42,056 bases of DNA, taken from NCBI RefSeq assembly GCF_003047285.1, contig NZ_PZYX01000019.1:1-42056 (forward strand), written 5' to 3'. The notes beneath the pieces were generated by a model, which saw only the letters and a list, made by a program, of their open reading frames with translations, was not told the origin of the DNA and made no database searches. Below are positions 31,694-40,408 of the stretch, piece after piece. Both the position numbers and the translations under genes were made by a program. The number at the start of each line of letters is the position of its first letter. Position 1 is the first letter of the stretch. The DNA comes from Nocardioides allogilvus (lineage in GTDB: Bacteria > Actinomycetota > Actinomycetes > Propionibacteriales > Nocardioidaceae).

Positions 31694-33085
31694 ATGACTC
31701 CCACGCACCGTTCGAAGCCCTCTGCGATCAGCTTCTGGCACGAAGACGCACAGCTGGGCAGCACCCCCGTCAGCGAACTGCCGGGTGACACAGACCTGGA
31801 TGTCGCCATCGTGGGTGCTGGCTACACGGGGTTGTGGACGGCGTACTACCTGGCCAAGGCTGACCCCACGCTCCGGATTGGCATCGTCGAACAGGAGTTC
31901 GTCGGCTTTGGCGCATCTGGTCGCAACGGCGGTTGGTGCTCCGCAATCTTCCCTGCCAGCTTTCGCAAGATTGCGTCCAAGAGCAGCCACTCTGACGCAG
32001 TACAAATGCAGCGAGCGATGTTCTCGACCGTGCGCGAGATCGGCGCAGTCGTCGCCTCAGAAGCGATCGATTGTGACTTCGAGCAGGGCGGCTACGTTTC
32101 GACGGCGCGCAACGCTGCTCAATGGGCGCGAGCTGAACGCGAGGTGCAATCCTGGCGAGACTGGGGTTTCGCCGCCGACGACATGCAACTCCTGACCCGC
32201 GAAGAGGCCGGTCGGCGAGTCGCAGCCTCCGACCTCTTCGGGGCCACTTACACGCCCCACTGCGCTGTCCTCCACCCCGCCAAGCTCGCCGGCGGGCTGG
32301 CCCGCGTGGTCCGGGGCCTCGGCGTGAAGATCTACGAGAACACGACCGTCGAGGAGATCGGCGAGCGGAGTCTGACGACGTCGCACGGTGTGGTGCACGC
32401 TGATGTCATCGTCAGAGCCACCGAGGGATACACCGCCAACCTGCCCGGTGCCAAGCGCGACCTGGTGCCGATGTACTCGTTGATGGTTGCGACCGCTCCG
32501 TTGAGCGACGAACAGTGGGATGAGATTGGACTCAAACAACGCGAGACCTTCAGCGACAAGCGTCACTTGCGAATCTATGGTCAGCGCACGGCCGACGGGC
32601 GGTTGGCATTCGGCGGGCGTGGGGCTCCCTACCACTTTGGCTCCCGGATCAAGCCCGAGTACGACAACGACGAACGAGTTCACGCGACGTTGCGCAGCAT
32701 CCTGACCGAGATCTTCCCGGTCATCGACGGCGTCGAGTTCACCCATGCGTGGGGCGGCAACCTCGGCATCCCCCGCGACTGGTACCCCTCGGTTGGCTAC
32801 GACCGACGGACCGGGCTGGCGCACGCCGGTGGTTACGTCGGAGACGGGGTAGCGACGGCGCACCTCGCGGGACGAACTCTGGCTGCCGAGATCACGGACC
32901 TGGACGACGACCTTCGCGCACTTCCGTGGGCAGGTCGTCAGTCGCCCAAGTGGGAGCCGGAGCCGCTTCGCTGGCTGGGTGTCAACGCGGGGACCATGGC
33001 GTTCTCGATCGCGGACCAGACGGAGTCGACGTCCGGCAAGCCGTCCCGCCTCGCGTCCTCGTTCTGGCGCCTGTTGGGACACTGA
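31694..33085 (+). CDS. FAD-dependent oxidoreductase of the DAO family, candidate gamma-N-methylaminobutyrate oxidase
   Basis: The 463-residue protein has FAD motif VAIVGAGYTGLWTAYYLAK near residue 37, the DAO-family FGASGRNGGWCS segment near 80 and a C-terminal GGYVGDGVATAHLAGRTLA. It resembles gamma-glutamylputrescine oxidase and other amine-oxidising DAO enzymes. The ATG at 31694 (MTPTHRSKPS) was preferred over upstream in-frame starts, which would add an unlike arginine-rich stretch. In the Arthrobacter pathway gamma-N-methylaminobutyrate is oxidised by a much larger sarcosine-dehydrogenase-like MABO linked to folate genes, and neither is present here. This oxidase, next to GABA aminotransferase and aldehyde dehydrogenase genes, is the likely replacement. 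Confidence 0.85.
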   Translation: MTPTHRSKPSAISFWHEDAQLGSTPVSELPGDTDLDVAIVGAGYTGLWTAYYLAKADPTLRIGIVEQEFVGFGASGRNGGWCSAIFPASFRKIASKSSHSDAVQMQRAMFSTVREIGAVVASEAIDCDFEQGGYVSTARNAAQWARAEREVQSWRDWGFAADDMQLLTREEAGRRVAASDLFGATYTPHCAVLHPAKLAGGLARVVRGLGVKIYENTTVEEIGERSLTTSHGVVHADVIVRATEGYTANLPGAKRDLVPMYSLMVATAPLSDEQWDEIGLKQRETFSDKRHLRIYGQRTADGRLAFGGRGAPYHFGSRIKPEYDNDERVHATLRSILTEIFPVIDGVEFTHAWGGNLGIPRDWYPSVGYDRRTGLAHAGGYVGDGVATAHLAGRTLAAEITDLDDDLRALPWAGRQSPKWEPEPLRWLGVNAGTMAFSIADQTESTSGKPSRLASSFWRLLGH

Positions 33086-33211
33086 CGACCCGATAGTCGT
33101 CATCACGGGACCAAGCGGCAAAGCAGCGTCCGCGGTTCGAGGAGGACGTCGCCGCGCAAGAGCTTCGTCCCTTGCCTTCGCGTGCAGACGACGTCGTCGG
33201 GCGCAAACGCC

Positions 33212-33592
33212 TTAATGCAGCCGGGCCGGAATGAGCGTCCACCCACTCGCCGAAGCCAGTACCTGATCGGTGGCCGATCGGCGGGAGTCCGACGGTGGCT
33301 GGGCGTCGCCGTACACAGCACGGAACTCGAACTGTGCGCAGGACTCTCTCTCGTTCACCAACGTGGCGGTGATCTTGACGCGTCGCACCGCGACCAGTGC
33401 GGCGGAGAACTCAAGCTGGCCTTACCCGACGGCCAGCGTCGGGTCGTCGTAGGCCAGCTGCTCACATACGTGGCGGCGGCGGCGTTCGAAGGCTTCAAGT
33501 ACACCGGCTTCGCTGATCGAGCTACCTGGCGGGGCGTCGAGGATCTCCTCGCTGCTCAGCGCATTCACACGGTCGGTGAGCGCGCTGGTCAT
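33212..33592 (-). pseudogene. Small gene interrupted by an in-frame stop, coupled to the aldehyde dehydrogenase
   Basis: An ATG overlaps the aldehyde dehydrogenase stop codon by four bases (ATGA), as coupled genes do here. The frame encodes MTSALTDRVNALSSEEILDA and continues to codon 56, then meets TAA at 33422-33424. Without that stop it continues for a further 70 codons with coding-like composition (LEFSAALVAVRRVKITATLV, SCAQFEFRAVYGD) to TAA at 33212-33214. The simplest reading is a roughly 126-residue protein inactivated by a nonsense change. I cannot assign a family. The alternative is a genuine 56-residue protein followed by a non-coding stretch. Confidence 0.5.
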
Positions 33593-35058
33593 GCCGGGCT
33601 CCAGTCGACGCTGAGGTACTGCGTCTCCTGGTACTCCGCGAGGCCTTCGCGAGCACCTTCACGACCGAGTCCGCTCTGCTTCATCCCTCCGAAAGGGGCG
33701 GACGGGTCGGAGACGAGGCCACGGTTCACCGCGACCATTCCGGCGTCAAAGCGCTCGCCGACCTGCATGGCCCACTTGAGGTCACGCGAGTAGACGTACG
33801 CGGCCAGGCCCATCTCGGTTCCGTTGACCATGTCGATGAGTTCGGACTCGTCGTTCCAGGTCACCACGGGGGCCACGGGTGCAAAGATCTCGGTCTGGAC
33901 AGCGGCCGAGTCAGGAGCGACGTCGCCCAAGACGGTGGGTGCGAAGAAGTAGCCGCTCAGGTTGTCCGGTACTTCGGCCTGTGCCGCGATGCGAGCGCCA
34001 CGGTTGAGGGCGTCGTCGACGAGTCTTCGAACGTTCTCAACTGCGCGAGCGCTGATCAAGGGGCCGATCTCCGTACGGGCATCAGTGCCGGGGCCGACGT
34101 GGAGTGCTGTGACACGGGCTGCCAGCATCGCGGTGAAGTCGGAGGCCTGTGAGGCGTGGACGTATATCCGGTTGGCTGCGGTGCACGCCTGTCCCCCACC
34201 GCGGAACTTCGCGATCATCGCTCCGTCCACGGCCGCCTCGAGGTCCGCGTCCGCTGCAACGACGAAGGGTGCGTTGCCCCCCAATTCCATCGAGGCATTG
34301 ACGATTCGGTCCGAGGCCTGACGCAGCAGGTGCCGTCCGACGCCGGTGGATCCGGTGAAGGACACCTTCCGCACCTTCGGCGACTCCATCCAGGCCGTCA
34401 CCACCCCAGCCGGGTCGGTAGTTGGTACGACGTTCACAACGCCGTCGGGGAGTCCCGAAGCCTGGAGTGCGCGGGCCACCGCAAGTGCGGTCAGGGGCGT
34501 CTCGGCGGCGGGCTTGAGAACGACCGTGCAACCAGCTGCCAGTGCCGGCGCAAGCTTGCGCGTGGCCATGGCCGCCGGAAAGTTCCACGGCGTGATGAGC
34601 GCCGCGACGCCAACTGGACGGTGGGTGACGACGGTGCGGACCCCACCGCTGGGCGCCTCGCCGTACTGCCCCCCGGTTCGGACGGCTTCTTCCGCGAACC
34701 AGCGGAAGAACTCGGCCGCGTAGCCCACCTCGGCGTGAGCGTCAGCTTCCGACTTCCCGTTCTCGGCACAGATGAGCGCGGCGAACTCGTCGGCATCCCG
34801 CCGCATCGCTTCGAAGGTGCGGTACAGGATTTCGGAGCGGCTCCGCGGGCTGGCGTTGCGCCAGTCAGCGGCAGCCGTCGCGGCAGCGGAGACGGCCGCG
34901 AGGGCTTGCGTCCTGTCGCCGTCTGCGACGCGGGCAACGACCGACTTGTCTGCAGGATTGTCGACGTCGAACGAACAACTTCCCCTCACCCACTGTCCGC
35001 CGATGAGGATCCCTGACTCGGGGTCGAGTCGGGCCAGGATGGGGTCAAGCTTGCTCAC
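33589..35058 (-). CDS. Aldehyde dehydrogenase, probable succinate-semialdehyde dehydrogenase
   Basis: The 489-residue enzyme has the full ALDH signature: ITPWNFPAAMATRKLAPALA near 155, FTGSTGVGRHLL near 234, catalytic Glu258 in MELGGNAPF, and catalytic Cys292 in GGGQACTAANRIYV. GabD-type proteins are the closest match by motif and length. It starts at a GTG with AGAGAGG upstream. It follows the aminotransferase gene by about 90 bases on the same strand, and together they would turn GABA or its semialdehyde into succinate, the end of the side-chain branch of nicotine breakdown. Other omega-semialdehydes cannot be excluded. Confidence 0.92.
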   Translation of the reverse strand: MSKLDPILARLDPESGILIGGQWVRGSCSFDVDNPADKSVVARVADGDRTQALAAVSAAATAAADWRNASPRSRSEILYRTFEAMRRDADEFAALICAENGKSEADAHAEVGYAAEFFRWFAEEAVRTGGQYGEAPSGGVRTVVTHRPVGVAALITPWNFPAAMATRKLAPALAAGCTVVLKPAAETPLTALAVARALQASGLPDGVVNVVPTTDPAGVVTAWMESPKVRKVSFTGSTGVGRHLLRQASDRIVNASMELGGNAPFVVAADADLEAAVDGAMIAKFRGGGQACTAANRIYVHASQASDFTAMLAARVTALHVGPGTDARTEIGPLISARAVENVRRLVDDALNRGARIAAQAEVPDNLSGYFFAPTVLGDVAPDSAAVQTEIFAPVAPVVTWNDESELIDMVNGTEMGLAAYVYSRDLKWAMQVGERFDAGMVAVNRGLVSDPSAPFGGMKQSGLGREGAREGLAEYQETQYLSVDWSPA

Positions 35059-35149
35059 GGGTGGAGGCCTCTCTGCTGGTGCGCTTGGGCGACGGTTGCG
35101 ACGGCGGGCGGTTCGGAACCTAGGATCCCGTCAGCGGCGGTGATGGCCA

Positions 35150-36490
35150 TCACGACACGACCTCGGCGAAGGCTGTCTCGATGACGTCGAATGCCTCGTG
35201 GAGCTCTGCGTCGCTGATAGCGAGCGGGGGAAGGAAGCGAAGGACGTTCCCGTACGTCCCACAGGTCAGCACGATGACGCCTTGCTGGTGTGCGTACACA
35301 GCCACCTGCTTGGCGATGCCTGCGTCAGGTTCAGTCGTCCCGGGGAGGACAAGCTCAGCTGCGATCATCGCTCCCCGGCCGCGGACGTCGCCGATGCGGT
35401 TGTCTCGAGTACGCAGCTTGTCGAGCCGATCGAGGATCAGACGCTCGACCTGGGCGGCGCGCTCCAGCAGGTCGTCCTCGACGATGGTGTCGATGACAGC
35501 CAGCGCCGCAGCGCACGCCAGCGGGTTGCCTCCGTAGGTGCCGCCGAGTCCTCCAGCGTGCACGGCGTTCATCATCTCTGCTCGTCCCGTGACGGCGGAA
35601 AGGGGCAGTCCGCCGGCGATGCCCTTCGCACTCACGACGAGGTCCGGCACGACCCCGTCGTGCTCGCATGCGAACATCTTGCCGGTGCGGGCGAAGCCGC
35701 TCTGCACCTCGTCCGCAACGAACACCACGCCTTCGCGCCGGCACCAGTCCGCGAGACCGGCGAGAAATCCGGGAGCAGGGACGATGAACCCGCCCTCGCC
35801 CTGGATGGGCTCGATGACAACGGCTGCGAGGTTGCCCGCGCCGACCTGCTTCTCGATGACATCGATCGCGCGCTGCGCTGCTGCCGGTCCGTCGACGCCT
35901 GAGTCACGGAAGGGGTACGACAGAGGCGCGCGATACACCTCGGACGCGAAGGGGCCGAAGCCGTGCTTGTAGGGCATGGACTTGGCGGTCATGGCCATCG
36001 TCAAGTTGGTGCGGCCGTGGTACGCGTGGTCGAAGGCGACCACGGCTTGACGGCCGGTGTGGGCGCGGGCGATCTTGACGGCGTTCTCGACTGCTTCCGC
36101 GCCTGAATTGAAAAGGACAGTCCGCTTGTCGTGGTCGCCGGGGGTGAGCTGGTTGAGGCGCTCGGCGACCTCGACGTACGGCTCGTAGGGGGTGACCATG
36201 AAGCAGGTGTGAGTGAAATCCTCGACCTGACGACGAACGGCGTCGACGACGCGTGGTGCGCTCGAGCCCACGGTCGTGACGGCGATGCCAGAGCCCAAGT
36301 CGATCAAGACATTGCCGTCGACGTCCTCGACCGTTCCGCCCTGCGCGCGAACGACGTAGACCGGCATGGTCGTTCCGACTCCGTCCGCCACGGCGCTTGC
36401 CTTGCGCTCCGCAAGCTCGATCGAGCGCGGGCCGGGCAGGACGGTGAGAAGGCGGCGGGCAATCATCGCGGCAGGTGCGTGGGTGGTCAC
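35150..36490 (-). CDS. gabT: Class III aminotransferase, probable 4-aminobutyrate aminotransferase
   Basis: The 446-residue PLP enzyme has LFNSGAEAVENAVKIAR near 126, FDHAYHGRTN near 153, VFVADEVQSGFARTGKMFA near 257 and the PLP lysine K289 in VVSAKGIAGGLPLS. These fit GabT. Translation most likely starts at the GTG at 36490; a longer in-frame upstream start adds an unlike N-terminus that would also overlap the LysR promoter. It would transfer the amino group of GABA to 2-oxoglutarate, giving succinate semialdehyde for the next gene. It is divergent from the LysR gene, which is its likely regulator. Confidence 0.92.
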   Translation of the reverse strand: MTTHAPAAMIARRLLTVLPGPRSIELAERKASAVADGVGTTMPVYVVRAQGGTVEDVDGNVLIDLGSGIAVTTVGSSAPRVVDAVRRQVEDFTHTCFMVTPYEPYVEVAERLNQLTPGDHDKRTVLFNSGAEAVENAVKIARAHTGRQAVVAFDHAYHGRTNLTMAMTAKSMPYKHGFGPFASEVYRAPLSYPFRDSGVDGPAAAQRAIDVIEKQVGAGNLAAVVIEPIQGEGGFIVPAPGFLAGLADWCRREGVVFVADEVQSGFARTGKMFACEHDGVVPDLVVSAKGIAGGLPLSAVTGRAEMMNAVHAGGLGGTYGGNPLACAAALAVIDTIVEDDLLERAAQVERLILDRLDKLRTRDNRIGDVRGRGAMIAAELVLPGTTEPDAGIAKQVAVYAHQQGVIVLTCGTYGNVLRFLPPLAISDAELHEAFDVIETAFAEVVS

Positions 36491-36548
36491 CGAATCAGCG
36501 TGCGGCAGTATCGGCCATGTCGTCCAATGCCATTTTGGCTGCACGGGT

Positions 36549-36572
36549 ATGCGTGCGGCGCATATGCGTGAG
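36549..36572. promoter_or_regulatory. Candidate LysR operator between gabT and the LysR gene
   Basis: The 93-base divergent gap contains two copies of TATGCGTG (starting at 36549 and 36564) and the perfect palindrome CGCATATGCG at 36559-36568. LysR regulators usually bind imperfect dyads in such divergent gaps. The palindrome lies 16 bases before the LysR start codon, in an autoregulatory position. Confidence 0.5.
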
Positions 36573-36583
36573 AGGCTTGCGCC

Positions 36584-37480
36584 GTGGAGTTGCGACTGCT
36601 CGAAACCTTCCGCGCCGTCGCGCGTCTCGGCACCATTTCGGCGGCAGCGACCGAGCTGCTAACTTCGCAGCCTGCCCTGTCGCGCCAGATTCAACAGCTC
36701 GAGCGTGACCTGGGCCTCGCTCTCTTCACGCGCGCAGGCCGTCGGCTGGAACTCACCGCGGCGGGACGGCGCTTCCTGGCAGCCGCCGACTCCGTGGTTG
36801 CCGCCGTGGACGGTGCCACGTCACTTGCTTCCTCCCTCGCCGCCGGTCAGCTGACGCGCGTACGCATGGCGGCCCCCACCACGACGTTGTCGGACGTGCT
36901 GGCTCCATTCCTGGCCGAGCTGTCCCCTGACGATCCGCTCATCACCGTCGAAGAAAGCACCTATTCGCAGGCCCTTGCTGCCGTCGGCACGCGCGTCGAC
37001 ATGGCGATACTGACTGCACCACCACCCCGGGAGCTCGCCAGCCTGCTCGTGGCAGAACTTCCCGTGTGGGCCTACGTCTGTGCCGATCATCGGTTGGCCG
37101 ACCGCGCCCAAGTGGCCCTCGAGGACCTTGCCGCGGAACGCTTGATCCTGCTTGACCAGAGTGCTCGGCCCCGGCGACTGCTCGATGACGCCATGATTGC
37201 CGCAGGCCTCGCCCAACACGAACCCATCGAATGCGCCCACCCGCAAGTCGCGCAGGCGCTCGCAGCCGCTCGGCGCGGAGTCGCAGTGCTGTCGGACGAC
37301 CCGCGATTCGATCTCGTACCAGTGGCGATCCAAACACCCGGTGGTCGCCTGACCATCAACCTGCACGCAGCCTGGGACCATCAGCACCACGCGGCGGCCG
37401 AGCTTCGAACTCTCGCCGACCGGCTCCGGTCGTTCTGCGCCGGGCGCTATGCCAATGTCAACAACGGAGCTGTGGGCTGA
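36584..37480 (+). CDS. LysR-family transcriptional regulator
   Basis: The 298-residue regulator has the N-terminal winged helix-turn-helix (RLGTISAAATELLTSQPALS at about residues 15-34, then RQIQQLERDLGLALF) and a periplasmic-binding-like effector domain of about 200 residues. It starts at GTG. The divergent arrangement with gabT suggests it controls the aminotransferase and aldehyde dehydrogenase pair in response to an amino acid or semialdehyde. Confidence 0.93.
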   Translation: MELRLLETFRAVARLGTISAAATELLTSQPALSRQIQQLERDLGLALFTRAGRRLELTAAGRRFLAAADSVVAAVDGATSLASSLAAGQLTRVRMAAPTTTLSDVLAPFLAELSPDDPLITVEESTYSQALAAVGTRVDMAILTAPPPRELASLLVAELPVWAYVCADHRLADRAQVALEDLAAERLILLDQSARPRRLLDDAMIAAGLAQHEPIECAHPQVAQALAAARRGVAVLSDDPRFDLVPVAIQTPGGRLTINLHAAWDHQHHAAAELRTLADRLRSFCAGRYANVNNGAVG

Positions 37481-37520
37481 AGCCCGCTCTTGGGTACCGG
37501 CGCGAAGACGTTCCGTCGCG

Positions 37521-37955
37521 TCATGCCCGCGCGCCGCGGGGTTTGAGGCCCGCTGCGGCGATGGCTTCCATCGCCACGGCTTCGTCGTTGTCGGACGTGT
37601 CGCCCGAGACTCCGACGGCTCCGACGAGCTGACCGCTGGAGTCGTCCACCAGGACGCCACCCGGCACGGGGATGACCCTGCCCTCCAGTGCCGCGGTCGC
37701 CGATGCGACGAACTGCGGCTGCAGTTCGCCTCGCTCCATGATCGCGCGCGAGTTCATGCCCAGCGCCAGAGCACCGTAAGCCTTGCCCCTGGCGATCTCG
37801 AATCGACCGATGGGCGAGAAGTCCGATCTCTCCGCCACCACGACGTGCCCTCCACTGTCGAGCACGACGACCGTGAGCGGGCGCAGGTGCAGGCGGTCTG
37901 CCGCCCCGTGGACGAATCGTGCGATCCGCCGGCCGGTCTCTAGCGACAAGGTCAT
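37521..37955 (-). CDS. HbpS/GlcG-like protein (DUF336)
   Basis: The 144-residue protein has the HbpS/GlcG pattern: TVVVLDSGGHVVVAERSDF near residue 28, RGKAYGALALGMNSRAI, GVLVDDSSGQLVGAVGVSG and a C-terminal AAIAAAGLKPRG. The ATG has GAAGGACTCGAG directly upstream. Members bind haem or small cofactors, or act as accessory proteins of catabolic operons. It lies about 140 bases after the second TMADH-family gene on the same strand and may be cotranscribed with it. Its role here is unknown. Confidence 0.87.
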   Translation of the reverse strand: MTLSLETGRRIARFVHGAADRLHLRPLTVVVLDSGGHVVVAERSDFSPIGRFEIARGKAYGALALGMNSRAIMERGELQPQFVASATAALEGRVIPVPGGVLVDDSSGQLVGAVGVSGDTSDNDEAVAMEAIAAAGLKPRGARA

Positions 37956-38094
37956 CTCGAGTCCTTCATGTTCTGCAGTCGAATCACCCGCGACCATGCC
38001 CAGCCAGGACCGCCTCGTGCCCATGCGCAGCCGAATGAGGCGGCGGTGATCGTGAATGGTGCATGGAGACATCCAGCGGAGTCGTGCTCGAGCG

Positions 38095-40260
38095 TCATCG
38101 GTGCGTCGTCTTGGACACCGGCGTGAGCGGCAGCACGTGCCGCAGGACGCCGTCGTAATCCTCTTCGCGCCAACCCAGGATGCGCTGCTCGCGGATGAAC
38201 GGGAGCGGGGTTGCCGGGTCGGACGTGTCGATCTCACGGCCGAGCCTGTGACCGTCGAACACCGCCTCGGCGATGACGCGCGGCTCGACGCAGTCGCCGA
38301 TGCGTAGCACCTGCGTGATCCCGGCACCGCTCAGACGTTCCTGGTCGGCTGTCAGCTGCTCGTAGAGGTCATTTCGGGACCGACGCTGTGTCACTAGCAC
38401 GACAGAGTCGACGGTCCAGCTCACCTCGGTGGCTGCGTGGTAGACGTTGTGTCCGGTGACCTTCCCCGGCTCGATCCTGCTGAGCGAGTGACTGGTGACG
38501 AGCTGCACTCCGAGATCGAGCAACGCATGCATCACGTGCCCACCTTCGTCAGTGTGGAACAGGTAGGACCCCACTTGGTCGGCGGGGGTCACGAGGGTGA
38601 CCTCCTTCCCCTCGATCGCAAGCTTCTGCGCGAGACTCGATCCCATGAAGTAGCCCTCACAGTCGTAGACCAGAACTCGATCACCGTCGACAGCCCGCTT
38701 CTCGAGCATGACGTCTTCTGGCGTGAACACCATGGACGGATGCATGTCGGCACCGGGGACGGGAAGGTGGGTCATCGGGCTGGTCCCCGTACGGTCCCAG
38801 TTCGCGCCCGTAGCAATGACGACCGTCGAAGCCCCGTAGTCCAGGACGTCTTCGACGTCGAAGTGCTTTCCGGTGAGCACGGTGACGTTCGACATCTTCG
38901 TCAACTGCGCTTCGCGGTACTCGACCACTCGTCGCCAGGTTCGCATCCCGGGCAGTTGTGACACCCAATTGACGTGGCCGCCGATCTCCGACTCGGCTTC
39001 CGCGAGATGGACTGCTTCGAAACCCCGCTCGCCGAGTACGCGTGCACATTCCATGCCGGCAGGTCCGGCGCCGATGATGAGGACGGGGTCGCCGGCACTC
39101 TCGGACGGGTTGAACTTCTCGGGATGCCAGCCGCGGCGGTACTCCTCACCGACTGTTGCGTTCTGGGTGCAGACGATACGGCCGCCGCCGTTGTTGAAGC
39201 GCGAGACGCACATGTTGCAGCCGATGCATTCGCGGATGTCTTCTGCTCGACCCTCGCGGATCTTGTTGGGAATGAACGGGTCGGAGATAGCTGGGCGCGC
39301 CGCACCGATGATGTCGATCACCCCGTCGCCTACCGCTCGGGCCATCAATTCGGGATCTGTGAACCGTCCGACGGCCGCGATGGGCTTCTTGGCGTAAGGC
39401 CGGACTTGCTCGATGTAGTCCCGCTGCCAGAACGGTTCGAAGAATCGTGAGGAGCTGACGTCGTCCTCCAAGTGTCCGACTTGCATGTCCCAGAGGTCGA
39501 CGATGTCGTCGAGCATCTCGACTACGCCCACCCCGTCGTCGCTGACCTTGAACGCCCTGTCCGTGGTGTCATTGAAGGAGTCCAGACAGAACCCGGCCAC
39601 GATGGCGCAGTCGTCGCCGACCGCTTCGCGCACCTGCTCCAGCGTCTCTCTCCAGAACCGTGTCCTGTTTTCGAGTGAGCCGCCGTACTCGTCGGTGCGA
39701 TGGTTCCAGTAGCGCCACAGGAACTGGAGCGGGAGGGAGAACCCCTCTCGTGCGGCAACCTGGATCAGGTCGAATCCGACGTCTCGAGCGCGAACAGCTG
39801 CATCGACGTACGACTTCTGTATGCGACGGATGTCTGACTTGTCCATCGCGTAGCAGGAGTGGCCTGACATGGCACTCGCGACCTGAGATGGTCCACCGGC
39901 GGGCAGCCGCGTCACGTAACCGGTGTGGTCGGCACCCATGTACACCAGCTGGACACCGGCCAGGGCGTCGAACTCATGGACGCGTTCGACCATGAGACGC
40001 AGGTTGGCTTCGTCTCGTTCATCCAGAAGCCGCGCTTGGACCCACGGCGAGTCGTCGCTTTCGGCGTCGACCGCGCAATACTCGGTGTTGACGGCTGCCC
40101 ATCCGCCCTCTGCCCGCATCCCGCGCAGGTATGCCTGTGCGCCCGGGTACTCGACGCCCAGGCCGGAACAGTGCGGAGCTACGTAGAACCGGTTGCGGAA
40201 GGTCTTCGGCCCAACGCGGATCGGTTCGAACAGTGGTGCATGGCGGGGGTCCATCGTCAT
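38095..40260 (-). CDS. Trimethylamine dehydrogenase-family flavoprotein 2 (canonical cofactor sites)
   Basis: The 721-residue protein follows the trimethylamine dehydrogenase layout: FMN TIM barrel, 4Fe-4S linker, and ADP/FAD-like domains (VLIIGAGPAGMECARVLGER). Cys31 in VAPHCSGLG matches the residue that forms the covalent cysteinyl-FMN bond. Four cluster cysteines, C345, C348, C351 and C364, have the exact spacing of the Methylophilus enzyme. The substrate-bowl tyrosine is kept (NTEYCAV), but Trp355 is Phe (CVSRFNNGG) and the active-site His172 region differs (QVAAREGFS). It is therefore a fully equipped amine dehydrogenase with a changed pocket. Dimethylamine, methylamine or another N-methyl amine from nicotine breakdown are possible substrates. 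Confidence 0.9.
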   Translation of the reverse strand: MTMDPRHAPLFEPIRVGPKTFRNRFYVAPHCSGLGVEYPGAQAYLRGMRAEGGWAAVNTEYCAVDAESDDSPWVQARLLDERDEANLRLMVERVHEFDALAGVQLVYMGADHTGYVTRLPAGGPSQVASAMSGHSCYAMDKSDIRRIQKSYVDAAVRARDVGFDLIQVAAREGFSLPLQFLWRYWNHRTDEYGGSLENRTRFWRETLEQVREAVGDDCAIVAGFCLDSFNDTTDRAFKVSDDGVGVVEMLDDIVDLWDMQVGHLEDDVSSSRFFEPFWQRDYIEQVRPYAKKPIAAVGRFTDPELMARAVGDGVIDIIGAARPAISDPFIPNKIREGRAEDIRECIGCNMCVSRFNNGGGRIVCTQNATVGEEYRRGWHPEKFNPSESAGDPVLIIGAGPAGMECARVLGERGFEAVHLAEAESEIGGHVNWVSQLPGMRTWRRVVEYREAQLTKMSNVTVLTGKHFDVEDVLDYGASTVVIATGANWDRTGTSPMTHLPVPGADMHPSMVFTPEDVMLEKRAVDGDRVLVYDCEGYFMGSSLAQKLAIEGKEVTLVTPADQVGSYLFHTDEGGHVMHALLDLGVQLVTSHSLSRIEPGKVTGHNVYHAATEVSWTVDSVVLVTQRRSRNDLYEQLTADQERLSGAGITQVLRIGDCVEPRVIAEAVFDGHRLGREIDTSDPATPLPFIREQRILGWREEDYDGVLRHVLPLTPVSKTTHR

Positions 40261-40408
40261 CTCGCCAACTTACGATCAGTGGGCGGCCGCACCTTTCACG
40301 GAGACGGCTAAGTCAGGGCCTGCAATGTCGGTCATCTGACAATGGCTTTTCGACCGCGCCGAGGAGTCGTCCCGGGTCGTAGACGACTCGCTCGGGCAGC
40401 GCAGATGT

